Below, piece by piece: positions 13,885 through 27,239 of a DNA stretch of 64,000 bases. Source of the DNA: Pithys albifrons albifrons (taxonomy: Eukaryota > Chordata > Aves > Passeriformes > Thamnophilidae). The stretch covers positions 41,887,669-41,951,668 of the forward strand of contig NC_092462.1 of NCBI RefSeq assembly GCF_047495875.1. Reading direction: 5' to 3'. The position numbers and the translations under genes are program-made. Positions within the stretch are counted from its first letter, which is position 1, and each line of letters starts with the position of its first letter. Under the pieces are notes generated by a model, which ran no database searches, was not told the DNA's origin, and worked only from the letters and a program-made list of their open reading frames with translations.

Positions 13885-15566
13885 TACAAATGGCAACAGT
13901 GGATGAGGAAAAGGCTGAGGTACTGAGTAACTTTTTTGTCTCAGTCTTCAATGGGAACCTCTCTTCCTACACCTCTTGAGTGGATGGACAGCAGGATGAG
14001 GACAGGGGGTGCAAATTCCCTCCCACTGTAAGTAAAGACCAGGTTTGTGACCATCTGAGGAACCTGAATGTACATAAGTCTGTGCGACTAATCCTGAGGG
14101 AATTGGCTGATATAGTTGCCCAGCCACTCTCTATGATATTTGAAAAGTCTTGGCAGTCAGGTGAAGTTCCAAGTGACTGGGAAAAGAGAAAAGCAGTGCC
14201 CATCTTTAAAAATGTAGAAAGGAGAATCCTTGTAACTACCTACTTGCCAGCCTCTCCTCTCTGCATGGGAAGATCTTCCTAGAAGCTGTGCTAAAGGCAC
14301 AGGGAGGACAGGGAGGTGGTTCAGGAGAGCCAGCATGGCTTCACCAAGGGCAAGTCCTGCCTGACCACCATAGTGGCCTTCTGTGATGGAGTGGCTACAT
14401 CAGTGGATAAAGGAAGGGCTACAGATGTCATTTACCTGAGATTCTGTAAAGCCTTTGACATGGTCCCTCACAACATTGTTCTCTCTAAATTGGAGAGAGA
14501 GGGATTGACAGGTGGACTGTTAGGAGGATTAGGAATTGGTTGGACAGCTGGTTGCACATCCAGAGGGTAGTGGCCAATGACTCAGAGTCCCAGTGGACAT
14601 CAGAGAAAAGTGTTGTCCCTCAGGGTGCCATAGTGGGACCAGTGTTATTTAGTATCTTCATTAATGACAAAGGGATCGAGTGCACCCTCAGCAAATTTGC
14701 AGATGACACCAAGCTGAGTGGTACTGTTGACACAATTGAAGACAGGATGCCATCCAGATGAACCTGGACTAGCTTGAGAAATGTGCCTCTGGGAATATCA
14801 TGAGCTTTAACAAGACCAAGTGCAAGGTGCTGCACCTGGGTTAGGACAGCATCCAGCATCAATACAGGCCAGGGGATGAATGGATCAAGAGCAGCTCTGC
14901 TGAGAAGGACTTGGGGGTGCTGGTGGATGAAAGCCTGGATGAGCTGTCAGTGTGCGCTTGCAGCCCCATGTCCTGGGTTTCATCAAAAGAAGCATGGCCA
15001 GAAAGGTGATTCTGCCTCTCTTCTCTGCTCTGGTGAGACCCCACTTGGAGTTCTGAGATCTGTCCTTCTGAGCATAGAAAGGAACCTATTGGAACAAGTC
15101 CAGAAGAGGGCCATCAAGATGACTAGAGGGATGGAGCATCTCTTCTATGAGAAAAGGCTAAGAGAATTGGCATTGTTCAGGCTGGAGAAGAGAAGGCACT
15201 GGCAAGACCTAATTGCAGCCTTGCAGTACCTGAAGGGGCCCTACAAGAAAGCCAGAGACTTTTCACAAGGGCAGGTAGTGATAACACAAGGGAGAATGGC
15301 TTTAATCTGAATGAGTATAGGTTTATATTAAATATAAGAAAGAAATTCTTTACTGTGAGGATGGTCAGGCACTGGCACAGGTTGCCCAGAGCAGTTGTGG
15401 ATGTCCCATCCCTGGAAGTGCTCAAGATCAGGTTGGCTGAGACTTTGAGCAGCCTTGTCTAGCAGAAGGTGTCCCTGTCCACAGCAGCAGGGTTGGAACT
15501 AGATGATCTTTATGGTCCCTTTCAACCCAAACCATTCTATAATTCTATGATTTTACAATTTTATGA
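13885..15566 (+). mobile_element. CR1 LINE, 5'-truncated and degenerate (RT region to 3' end)
   Basis: This is a chicken-repeat-1 non-LTR retrotransposon fragment. Conceptual frames in three phases show the C-terminal reverse transcriptase: a GEVPSDW...PIFK segment (14,155-14,215), [12 protein letters not shown] (14,325-14,360), a motif A block [13 protein letters not shown] (14,430-14,470) and the FADDTKLSG motif C (14,690-14,725). In motif A an Arg sits where CR1 normally has Asp. Frameshifts and stops break the frame, so the copy is dead. The 3' end carries the usual 'gatgatctttatggtccctttcaaccc' region and imperfect 'attctatg' octamers at about 15,534-15,555. It is truncated at the 5' side, as is usual for CR1. 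Confidence 0.93.
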
Positions 15567-15569
15567 TAA

Positions 15570-16920
15570 ATTGGTTCATAGATTCAAAACTTATGTACAG
15601 GTAAAAAGGTAGCATTGCACATAATTGATGCAGCCCATTCTGTGTACATTAAAATTGCCTGACTGACAGACCCTAGAAAGTAATTACCATGGTGAAATCA
15701 TTAACTAGCACTGGGCTAACTCTGGGGAGCTCTGCAAACAAAGATACTCTTTTAGTTTGTCGGTGACCCAAGAGAATAGTATCTTTCTCTTCAGGGTTTA
15801 TGGGCTGAAATACTCAAAGAGTTTGTTATCCAAGTCAGACAAGTATGTAACAGTAAAGCCTTAACTTAAAAACTCAGTTGATAACACTAGTCACTTGTTA
15901 CAGACATATTCATTATCCTATAATGAATCATACTTTCTTAAGCATGATATAGGTTGTACTTTTTCACTTTAGGAGATATGAGTACAAGCCACTAAAAAGT
16001 ATATTTAATTTTGTCTCATTTATAGCAAATTACATCATTTTAGTTTAATAAAGTTAAATACACAATGCCTGTCTTCTTACAGTATTGTCTCAATCAAAAT
16101 ACACTTTTGAAGAAAATGAAAGGTTTTAACTGCTGTCAGTTGAACACATTTTATAAAAAGTAATTTCTGTAGTGCCTTGTTTTCTGCATTCACCAAACAA
16201 ATATTCAGAGCCTCAGCTCTCTACACATTCATGAATAAAAAGACAATGTGTAGCCTCTGAGACTTTTTCAAATAAAGAAGGAGGGAGCCTTCCTCACCTG
16301 TAGTCAGAGATTTTGTCTGTGAATGGTTTACTTATACAGTGTGTATGTTACTTGAACAACTTAAGTCAAAGACCTTCTTACCATGTACTTGCTAGAATCA
16401 ATACTTAACTTCCAGACAATTAATAGGGCTTGCAGCTTGGGTATCAAGTGTTTCTGAATACTAGAGTCAGCTGTCTAGTGGTGTGTACTGGGTGTATACT
16501 CTACCTTTTAAAAGCATAAGTATTCTGAAACTTCATGGCCTGTCACCTTAATTAGCCGAACTGCTAGAAAATTAAAGAGACTTTTTATTATCAGTGCTTT
16601 TCATTCCTGAGTGCTACCAAAAAAACATCCAAACACAAACCCAGTTTTGTCTTTCATTGCCCGCATGGAGAAATTACTAAGAAATCTACTGAGAATTGTG
16701 CTGACAATCGTACTGAAATCTCTGAGATTAAACTTTGCATAACTCAGTATCAGTGAATGGCACAAGGGATTTATCATGACCACAGAGGGACTGAGGTTGT
16801 CTCCTGTCAATTGACACGTGTGTTCACACGACTAGGGCTCCAGTCTTACCAGGCACTTTGGGAGTAGTTTTCACCCTTTCACTATTCATTCCATATCAGA
16901 CAGATCAGTCAGATCAGTCA
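15570..16920. other. Intergenic DNA, nothing recognised
   Basis: AT-rich sequence between the CR1 copy and the right arm of the inverted duplication. A small direct repeat of 'cagatcagt' units lies at 16,900-16,925. No coding potential is visible. Confidence 0.45.
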
Positions 16921-16924
16921 GACA

Positions 16925-17215
16925 GCATGCAAATAATAGCCGGTTATTTTTAAAGGTATATGTATCCACTGTGCACTGCACTGAATCATGCCCTGCACTA
17001 GGCTCCTTTTAAATCAGCAGTTCATGAGCTTTATTCCATGGTTACATCACTGATTCATTCAATTAGGAACCTGACAACACTTATTTTGTAAAACAGAGAA
17101 GAGGTGTAATTAGAAAAGGACAGATCCTTGACAAACTGCTTTGGTTCCTGTGCCTGTTATTTGTATTCTTAATATTTCAAGATGTTAGAGGTTATGCAAA
17201 GACCGGACATTTTTA
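16925..17215 (-). repeat. Right arm of a diverged inverted duplication
   Basis: The reverse complement of this block aligns to 13,300-13,665. It contains 'cacctttaaaaata'-like, 'agtgcagggca', 'tttctaattacacctc', 'tcaaggatctgtcc' and 'ggaaccaaa' landmarks in matching order. The arm is somewhat shorter, with small deletions. No coding sequence is contained. Confidence 0.7.
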
Positions 17216-17219
17216 AACT

Positions 17220-20200
17220 AGAGGCATTATAAGGTAATAAAGTCATGCAAACACAGAAGGGAGGCAGGCATTTTGCAGGGAGCTGTGAAATAGCAAACAA
17301 CCATACAGAAAAACAGGTTTAATTTCTTTGCTTCCCATACATCTCTTTTATGTAGGCTGCCATGCAGAATAAAACAAATGCCCTACATAAACTCTAGTAT
17401 TTTATGTCAATAGAGTCCTCTTTATCAAATGTACTTGTAATCTTCCCAGAGAATGATATCAAAGCTCTTTGACAAGACTCATTTTTCCTGAATAAAACAG
17501 ACACTCTGTGGTCATGAATGAAAATGTGATCTACTAGCTGCTAAATATTGAAAGCATGTAGATCTCAGTTCTCTAGCTTTCTGTCCTCCTCTCAGTGATG
17601 TCTTAAGTCTCTAAGAATCTTAAATTGCATACCATGGCTATTAGACTAAATTCTGATCCAGCCTCAACCCTTTCAATTGGTTTTTGGCAGGTATAACTTA
17701 GAACAGAATACTCACTTCGCTCTACCTACACACAAAATGATAAAGTAACAGAATTTCCCAAAGGAACAGAGACAGGGAAAACCCACCATTTTATATTAGC
17801 TGTCCATAAAAAAGAATTGTGCAGAACCACATGTAGCTCCATTCTAAAAGAGTTGTGGCCAGATGTTTGTCCAGTTAGCATTGTGGGTGAATTTGCTGGT
17901 AAGGGACCTGTAAAACACACCACCATGCTCTCATCACAGGATGCAGAGCATGGTTCTCACTGAGTGAATTAGAGTGACTACAGCCCCTGAGGGTGCAGTC
18001 TGGTAATACTACTAAGCCAGTAACAGTCATCTGTCAGAAAGGGCACAGTTCCAGTCCCCCTCTTTCTCTCTTAGTCCCTGTGGCAAATGTATTCCTGGAA
18101 TCCACAGACTTAAGCAACTTTGGTATGGCAAATTAAATAGCCTTTGTTGGATCTACTTTCTGGAAGTATGTTACAGACTTAGAAACAAGAAAAAGAATTT
18201 GGTTTACTGTGTTTTTTTCATTAATACTAATTTTAAAATTACACCTAAATGCACCCTCACTGTACAGACATAAAAATAACAAGGTGTTTTGCCCCTGAAG
18301 TGCCTATTATTTATTGCTAGGCTTATAGAGAGAAGATGAGCAGGAAGAAGAGATGACACCAGTTCAAATGAAAAAGTGTATCCAGCAAAACAGTTGTGTA
18401 GCTATGCTCTGGCTGACAAACCTTGAGGCAGAGATGCTTGGGAAAGTAGAGGAAGAAGAGTTTAGGAGTATTTCTGCAGATTTTGTGCTATGCATAATCA
18501 GCAGCACGGATGAAAGCCTAAAAGTGAATGTACAAGAGTGCTTTAAATACCGGTATTGTTTATAAAATGGCAATGAGGGATACTTCTTGGTGATGTAGAT
18601 TAGACACAGCTAGAAATATTTGTATTCCACACAATGAAGAAAAGGGAACCAATGGCATTGTGCACAAAAGGAGGAGTGACAGGACTGAGACGATGAGCCA
18701 AGAAAATGACCTTTGCAATTGGATTCAAAGACAATGAAAGTGTTGTTAAGTATATGTTATGCACACAGCTCCCAGAAGCAGGTTGTTCTGGGCAGGTAGG
18801 GAGGCAGGAGTCCATGGGAGCTGAGAAGGTAAGCAAAGCATACCTTTAAAAGATAAAAAGCAGTAACAGAGCAGATATCAACTATTAAAAACAAACCAGA
18901 GCCCACAGATTAACAATTTGAACAGCTGGTTTGGATGAGAAAAGAGCCAGCACAAGGGCATCCTACCAAGTATACTATAATTAAAGACTAGAAATATTTG
19001 TAAGAAATTTATACAAATCTAAGACTGCAGTCTGGAAAGCAGCAGTAATGAAGACTATCTCAAAAACAGTGTCTGTCCTGAAGCACATACTGAATTTCAG
19101 GTAACATGGACAGTTCTTGGTGGTTGCTTTCTTAAAACAGAGGTGAACCTCATTTAAGTTTAAAGCAATTGCATTTTATTTACTGTCTTTCTCCCAGGAT
19201 CTCTACAGTTTTCTCACTGGGACTTAAAAACTGCGAGCAAGCAGAGATGAAGGATGAGTCTTAGGAAAAGGCCTGTCTTTTACAAGAACTCTTGAGCTGA
19301 CACAAAGAAGATGTGGATTTGGATTAGCAGGCTAGCCATCAGTTCTCCCAGCATACTGAATTCCCCTGGATTTTAAGAGCCTGCGTACAGTAAAAAGAGT
19401 AAAGCAGTTCCTGCTTTGTCCAAGAAAAAGCCCTTTATTTTCTCATTCTGTCCAGGTGGTGTTTTGCCATGGAAAAGGGATTTGCTGTAAGCCTTTCAGT
19501 GTTGTGCATTGACAACATTTTCTATGAAAAAGTTCCATGTGGAAAATCAGACTACAGAACATATTTAGGGAGACTCAGGAGACCTACAGGAAGACTTTCA
19601 TGCAGTTATAGCAACAAAAAACTGTGACAGTTAGCAAAATTCAGCTGTGAGCTGCTAATTATTGTGTGCTCCAACCCTCTTTCACAGACTAAAACCTTCA
19701 GCAGTTGAAGTCCTGTAGTCTCTGAAAAGCCTATCTGGAGTTTATCCTCTGGAGGCTGTGGGGAGAAAGGGAGTGACCCTTCCCTGATTAATTATGGAGC
19801 TTTATCTTCCTTCTCAGATGGAAGATGAAATTTCAGTTTTGAGAGCTTTTATATTGTCATATTTTTTTCAGCTTTTGAAAAATAGTTACTTCATTTCGAA
19901 CTTATCAAAACAATTTAATTTTGACGTATAAGGCTCTAAGAAATGATCCGTCAGCCTTTTCTCATGAGGAGAAAAAGTTGCCCTTGGGATAACCAATGCC
20001 TCTTTCTGTGCTTTCATACAGCCTGGTGGTTTGAGCACAAGCTGAATCCAGCCTGGGAAGAAATGGTACCTCCCCAAGGCTGCCTTACAGTGGGGAGATG
20101 TGCCACCATTCCAGAGTGGCCTGTAAGGAATCAAAGACAGGATCACCCTGTGATAGTAGCTCACAGCACTAGTAATAGTCCTGTAAATCTTTAATATTCT

Positions 20201-22350
20201 GCATAGTGTACCTTGTTAGGGTTCTCCTCCTTTTCTTTCCAAGGACTAGAATCAATTCCTGTTTTATTCTGATCTACAAGTCTATGAACTTCTAAATTCA
20301 CAGCCATCAGGTCTTGCAATGAGACAGTTCTTTATGGCACTCCGTCTGGGTTGTCTGGCAGGCTTTCACATGACACTGTCTTTTCAGCATAGTAATGTTT
20401 CATCTGGTCTTTGCTGGAACACAGATAGTTGTAATATCTTTGTTCACTATCTGCTAAATGCATTTATTGAGCAACATTTCTTAACTAAATAAAAGCATAG
20501 CTCTACATTTGGCCTTCATTTCTTACCAACAGATTTCCTCTTACTGAGTTATTGTTGTTGTCTTTAATTCTCTCTATACTGTTTTCAACTGTAATGTTTT
20601 TCTTTATGATAGGGGTTTTTTGTTTCCTCAGTCTTGGCTAGGTTAAATTGGATCACTTTTAAGTCACTGTTCTGCATTTAAATATGAGGACAAGAAAAAA
20701 GTATTCTTCTACAAACTAATCAGGAGTTTGCATCTTAGAGGTATTTTATTGTTTTACTGTATTCAGCAAACAGAAAACCCAAAGCTTGTGCTCATGGTAT
20801 CAGCAGTCAAGGCTCTAACTTATAAATAAAATTAAAAACATGGTAGCCATAAGTTTAACATTTTGCTTGTGTTGTTGCCAGCTCCCTCTTGTTTGTATAA
20901 ATGATCTCCACACAATCACTGTAGAAAAACATCAGGTGCTGGCCCAGAATAATCAAGTGTCTGATTTTTCCCCACTCTTAGATTTTGAGTTCCTGTCTGC
21001 AGTACTTAATTATAAACCATCACCCCCAGGCCTTCCTCTCTATTACTGATTTCTAAACAGCAGCTTCTAGTTTTGTATATATAATGATGGTTATTTCTTC
21101 CCAGGGGTATTACTTTACATTTATCTATATTAAATCTCATTTCTCTTTCCTCTGTCCATCTCTCAAAAGTTGTCCCTAACCTTATTCTCCAGTGAGGAGA
21201 GATCCTTTCTCAGAGCTGCTTTGTTTATGGGATTCATTGCTAAAAGCACATAATAGGTAAAATATTTGTGTAGCTCTTCTAGACTTTTCCTCTTTTCTGC
21301 GTTCCAATTCTGCTCCCTCTGATGTAGTCATTGACTTCAATTCAATCAAGAACAAGCATTTAAAGAGCTGGCCCATTGTTTGGATAATGGCAGTAGTCCA
21401 GTTATTGAAATTTCTTAATCCTTTGTTTGGATTAAATTTCTTGTTCTGTTCTGAAACAAGCATGGGGAATGAGAGATGAGATTAAACCATATTACACTGC
21501 ATCCCAAGCCTCCAAAAAGTGTTTCATAAAAGTGACTTGTAAATACTCCCAGTGTCTGCTCTTTTTATGCACCTGAAGGAAGTTGTGTAATTTCATGCCA
21601 GCACTTTCATTTTGGCATGTTTGGATTCATTTGTGTCTCTGCTGGCTTAAGTTTGATTTTTAACTGACAGGTATTTGGTTCTGGGCTAGCTTTTGGCACA
21701 GCAGCCCCAGTACTGTACATCATTATTGATTTGTTCCCTGATGTCTCTCAGGTCTTCTATAATTCTCTCTGCATATCAGCAAAATTAAGATGAACTAGCC
21801 CTTTGGGGTTTAGACAGCCTTCGACAAAATCTTGCCCAGGAAGTAGATTTGCCTGATTCCAGCCAGCGGCCTAACTGAATCTGGGCAAGCCCCTCATACA
21901 GATGAGAAAGTGAGTCTTTTCTACTGGTGTCACTTGAAATGTTCTTGAAATGCTCTACAGATGACAACAGTTGCTGCAGCAGCCTTCTCAGGGGTTTTGG
22001 AGTTCGTGCTCCCTTCCTGGCTTTGGCACTAATGATCATGCAGTCCCGCAGGGAGTCAGCTCAGCAGTGATGCTAATTAATTACTGCAGACAGGAGCTCA
22101 AAATCTAACATTGTTGAAAAATCAAATGGCTGTGCTGCTTTGTCTGCAGCTGGTCTCTAATGGCTGCATTTGGGAGAAATGTTTAGCACAGCTAAGAGCA
22201 AAAGCGCTCTCACTGCTGTTAAAATAATAGAGCAGTGAAGAATTGGATAGTACTAAATGCAACAAATTAGAAAGTGGCTAAAATAACATCACAGTAAAGA
22301 AAAATTAGTTCTCAACAGTTTTACCAATAGGGTGCTCTTAGGAAGGATGT
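17220..22350. other. Intergenic DNA, no gene recognised
   Basis: Short non-conserved open frames only. The one stretch with a protein-like feel is a minus-strand frame at 21,785-22,039, described among the findings. It is not called a gene because no splice structure or family could be recognised. Confidence 0.4.
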
Positions 22351-22354
22351 TGCT

Positions 22355-22415
22355 AAAAACCTAGGACTGGAAGAGACCATCTGGGACTGAGTCAGTCCCT
22401 CCAATCACAAGTTGT
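22355..22415 (-). repeat. Possible ancient CR1 3'-end scrap
   Basis: The wording 'cctaggactggaagagacc' followed by 'tcagtccctccaatcac' resembles the reverse complement of the 3' tail of old amniote CR1/L3 elements. It is only about 60 bp long and heavily diverged. Confidence 0.35.
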
Positions 22416-23514
22416 CATTCAATACTCTGTGACTGCAGAATAATCCACAGAATATTGACACTGCATGTCTTCATGCACAACAGATCTCTTTCAGCATCTT
22501 ACAATAATCTTCAGACCTACTGTAAACAGAAAAAGTCGCATCAATAATGTGCTTCAGGAAAAGAACAAGTGAAATCATGAACATTGTCCATGTCTGAGGA
22601 CACAGACTCACATTCCAGCCTTTCCCCTTTTCCTTTCTCACCATATGTACCAACACACTGCATCAAGTCAGGTCACAAGTTTAGCTGAATACTCACTGTA
22701 TAAAATAATGATTCATTTTCAGCCACATCAGCTCCATGAAATCAGTGCAGAATGAGCAGGGGTTTTTTGTTTGGGGTTTGTTTTTTTTTTTGGCAAGTTT
22801 AGTTCTTGGCTACAGAGCTCCCTGGACCAACCTACTGCTCAGCTGCAAAAATACCAAAGCAGACCATGATAGCTCTGACTTAGATACAGATAAGCTGCTG
22901 TGGGACTGTACTCCAGAGATGAAATTTCTCATTGCAGCAAAGCCAACCAAATGGCTAGCTGCCACTGAAAGGAGAAGTTCCCTGCAAGTCTGCCCCAACT
23001 GGAACTGCTATTCAATAAACCATTCAATAATTACTTTTTATGGTGAGGTTTGTTTTGCTCTAGTTCAGCTCACCATGGCCACCAGAAAAGTGGAAATGAC
23101 TGGCCAAGGAGGAGGCGGAGAAGCTGAATGACCTCACTTTTTTGCACTGGCAACTGGCTAGAGTTGTGTGGTTATATCACAAAGCTGTCCTGCATAAGCA
23201 GTTCCCTTTGAATGCTCCTACCTGCTTCTGTACCATTCATTTGCCAGCATCCATAGTTACACAGCCAGTGTTAAACAGGATCAATGACTAATTAAACTCA
23301 AGAAATCTGGAGAAGAAAAAGCATCTTTTTTTTTTCTGACCGACGTGTTCCCTGATTGAGTTCATGTTAGAGATGAACAAGATTTGCCTGCATGACAGCA
23401 GAACAAGAAAATGTGGATATGTGTAGTAAATGAGAAATGGGATGAGATGTGGAAGAAATTTTCAGATTTTCCAAAAAGTCTCTTTCTGAGTGAGTATTGG
23501 CAATAGCCTGTGTC

Positions 23515-23580
23515 AAGCACAGAGCTGGACTAGATGACTAGCAGTCATCCCTCCCAAACAACATGTGATTTTATAATTCT
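23515..23580 (+). repeat. Old CR1 3'-end remnant
   Basis: The sequence 'gagctggactagatgactagcagtcatccctcccaa' followed by 'tgattttataattct' matches the order of the terminal CR1 segment (ggttggactagatgacc...tcccttccaacc...attctatgattct). It is short and diverged, without the RT region. Confidence 0.5.
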
Positions 23581-24479
23581 TTATTACAGGAATTAGAAGT
23601 CATACGCCAGTAAGTACTCAGAGCAATTTTTGTACTTGTGTTAAATAAGCTACAGTAATGAGTGTATTTCAAACCCGTACAACCTATTAAATGACAATGT
23701 TTTTCTTACCATTTCTTCATGTGGCCACACTTAAGCCAGCCAGCTCTGTTAAATTTCAGCTCATCTTGGTAAGTGGGTGCTATTTTCACTCCTGTTCCTC
23801 AGGAAAGCAGTCACTCAGGTGTTTCTCAGAAGACTGACACTGCACTCTCTCAGTGCTTCTTTGCCCTTATTCCTCCCTTTATTCCTCTTCTATGCTGAAC
23901 ACAGCAGTAGAATAGTTCTCTTCCTAATGTTGGATTTGTCCTACAGGAAGAACAAAATTTATTCTTTACAAGGCAGCCTTTTCCTCTTTATTTAGAAAGT
24001 GGAGAATTAGAATTCATATGTAGTCGCAGTATTTATGGATCATCTAAGTAGCAAAAAAGGACATTATATCATAGATCTGGCAGACATTGTTCCTTCAATT
24101 CACAACATGAATTAGATAATGCAAACACACATTTAGAATGCAAGTGTCATATCTCCACAGTTCTAGGCACTTTATTTACCAGTCTATTGATACATGCAAC
24201 GTATCCACCAAATGTCAGCTGTAATATATAATAACTAATTATCGACTGCATGAAAAAAGAAGTTACTATTAGAATGTGACCTTGCTCTACACACAGCAAC
24301 ACAAAAACCAGTGCCCAGGATACGAGCCCCAGAAAAAATCAGACAGAGGGCATCAAAAATGATCCAGAGGTTGAAAAATAACATCCAAGGTATAAGGTTT
24401 AAGAAATCTAATAAATCTGCCATAGAGGAATGGTGACTGGATCACTGTACACAGATAAACACATAGGGCAAAGATATTT

Positions 24480-24870
24480 GATCATAGAGGAAGCTTTTCA
24501 GTCTTGAAGACAGAAACATAACAAGATCTAATGACCGGAAACTGGAGACAAAATCAAGATTGAAATTAAGTGATTTCTTAGTAGAGGGGGAACTAGACAT
24601 TGGAACAACTTACCTGTGGAGGTGGTAGAGTCACCGCTGCTTGGAGTCTTTAAGGCAACATGAGGAGACATATTCCAGTCCAGCCTCTAGAAAAACTCCT
24701 GAAGGAAATTAGACAAAATGATCATTTGTTTTTAGCCTTGCAGAAAGGAAGCTGTTTCATACAAGTCTATGAATGCACCTCAACAGAGTGTCTCCTGGTC
24801 TGTTTGAACAGGGGAACTGAGGCTGGGCCTACAGTATCAAATCTATAAGGTCGCTTCTGGAAGAAATATT
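24480..24870 (+). mobile_element. Ancient CR1 (L/X-like) 3' fragment
   Basis: The fragment shows the order of old reptile-type CR1 3' ends: 'ataacaagatctaatgaccgg', then 'aagattgaaattaagtg', then 'cattggaacaacttacc' with 'gtggaggtggtagagtcacc', and finally a 'ggtcgcttctgg' tail. It is much more diverged than the copy at 25.5-27.2 kb, so it is older. No open frame survives. Confidence 0.65.
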
Positions 24871-25488
24871 GCCCTTGTATCCCAGGCACAAATTTGATTT
24901 AAATATTTATCATCTGCTGTCAGCAGATGGATTTTTAAAATAAATAAATATTTTTTTTAAGAACAGAAATCAAACATATACTGCCTATAAATATTTACAT
25001 ACTTCTCACAGATAATGATGGCTTCTGTGTGACTCTTTAAAAGCATTTGCTAACTGCCATGACTTTATGCCACGCATGCACAAATTTTCCTGGCAGACGC
25101 AGTAGGAAAAAAACCTAATTGAAGATAGCATCAAAAAGAATAACCCCCCCCTGAAAAATACCCAACTTTGTTTTCTTGATTATTTACTCTGTGTGTGCCT
25201 TTGTTAAGCAATATTATTTTTTAAATCTACATTCCTGCTATCAGGAGCTCACTATCACTACCATACCTCGGATAAAAAAAATAGGTTGATGACATTATAA
25301 AGTTTACAATGATTGCCTGAATCTTCAGGGAACCGGATCTCTCCCTGTGACATCACAGCAATATCAATATCAAGAAGCTATTAATTCTCATCATTTTCAT
25401 AATTTCACAGATGTCATCTCTTAATCCATTATGTCCAAATGTATTATGCTGTATAGTTCCTTGGTGACTTGCCACAGGTCAATTATCA

Positions 25489-27235
25489 TTAATCATAGCA
25501 TTGTTTGGGTTGAAGGAACCTTGAAGATTGTCTAGTTCCAACTCCGCTGCCGTGGGCAGGGACACCTTCCACTGGACCAGGTTGCCCAAAGTCCTGCCCA
25601 AACTGGCCCTGATCACTTTCAGTGATGGGGCATCCACAACTGCTCTGGGCAACCTGTGCCAGTGCCTGACCATCCTCACAGTAAAGAATTTTTTCCTGAT
25701 ATCTATACCTACCCTCATTCAGTTTAAAGCCATTCCCCCTTGTGCAACCACTACATGCTTTTGTGAAAAGTCTCTCTCCACCTTTCTTGCAGCCCCCCTT
25801 TAAGCAGTGAAAGGCCACAATCAGGTCTCCCCAGAGCCTTCTCTTTTCCAGGCTGAACAAACCCAACTCTCTCAGCCTGTCTCCATAGGAGAGGTGCTCC
25901 AGCCCCTTGATCATCTTTGTGGCTCTCCTCTGGACTTGCTCAAACAGGTCAGTGTCCTTCCTTAGCTGGGGACCCCAGAGCTGGATGCAGCAGTCCAGGT
26001 GAGGTCTCACCAGAGTGGAGTAGAGGGGCAGAATCATCTCCCTTAACCTGCTGGCCACACTGCTTTTGATGCAGCCCAGGATACAATTAGCTTTCTGGGC
26101 TGCAAGTGAACATTGCTGGCACATGCCAAGCTTCTCATCCACCAACATCCACAAGCCCTTCTCCCCAGGGATGTTTTCAATCCATTCGCTGCCCAGCCTG
26201 TATTCATGCTTGAGATTGTCCCAATCCAACTGCTGGAACTTGCACTTGGTCTTTTTGAACTTCATGAGGTTTGCACAGACCTACCTCTCAAGCCTCTGCA
26301 GGTCCCTCTGATGGCACCCCTTCCCTCCAGCATGTTCACCACACTACATAGCCTGGTGTTGTCAGCAAGCTAGCTGAGGGTGCACTCAATGCCACTGTCC
26401 ATGTCACCTACAAATGTGCTAAACAGCATCAGCCCCAATACTGATCCCTGAGGAACACCACTTGTCATTCCTCCATTTGGACATTGGCCATTGACCATAA
26501 CTTTTCGGAATGCAACTGTTCAGTCAATTTCTTAGCTGCTGAGTGGTCCATCCATCAAATCCATGTCTCCCTACTTGAACAAAAAGGATATTGTTCAGGA
26601 CAGTGTCAAATGCTTTGCACAAGTCCAGGTAGATAATGTCAGTTGCTCTTTCCTTATTCCCCAATGCTGCAACCCCACTGTAGAAGGCCAACAAATTTAC
26701 CAGGCATGATTTGCCCTTAGTGAAGTCATGCTGGCTGTCACCAATCACTTCCTTCTTTTTCATGTGACATAGCAAGGTTTCCAGGAGGATCTGCTCTATC
26801 ATCCTGCCAGATACAAAGGTGAGATTGACGAGCCTGTAGTTCCCCATGTCTTCCTTTTTCCTCTTTTTAAAAATGGGGGTTACATTTCCCCTTTTCCAGT
26901 CAGAGGAAACTTCATCAAAATGCCACAACTTCTGAAACACAACAGATAGCATACGTCTGCCCCTTTCCTTCAAGACCTGTGGATGTATCTCATCAGGTCC
27001 CATGAACTTGTGCACATTTAGGTTCTCAGAACCTGATCTTCTCTTACCTTGGGCAGTTCTTCATTCTCCCAGTCCCTGCCTTTGCCTTCTCCAACCTGGG
27101 TGCTGTGGTGGAAGCACCTGCCAGTGAAGATGGAGACAAAAAAGCTGTTGAGTACCTCACTCTTCTCCATATCTTGGGTAACCAGGTCCTCCATTTCATT
27201 CTAGAGAGGGCCCACATTTTCCCTAGTCTGCTCTA
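25489..27235 (-). mobile_element. CR1 LINE, 5'-truncated, reverse orientation
   Basis: This is a long CR1 copy on the minus strand. The frame at 26,524-27,015 carries the reverse transcriptase region: [42 protein letters not shown] and a motif A block IIYLDLCKAFDTV with both aspartates kept. The frame at 25,489-26,265 (258 codons) carries the C-terminal part with [55 protein letters not shown] wording. Between them the frame is broken. The 3' end lies at about 25,489-25,550. The element is dead but better preserved than the other copies in the window. Confidence 0.95.
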
Positions 27236-27239
27236 GTTA

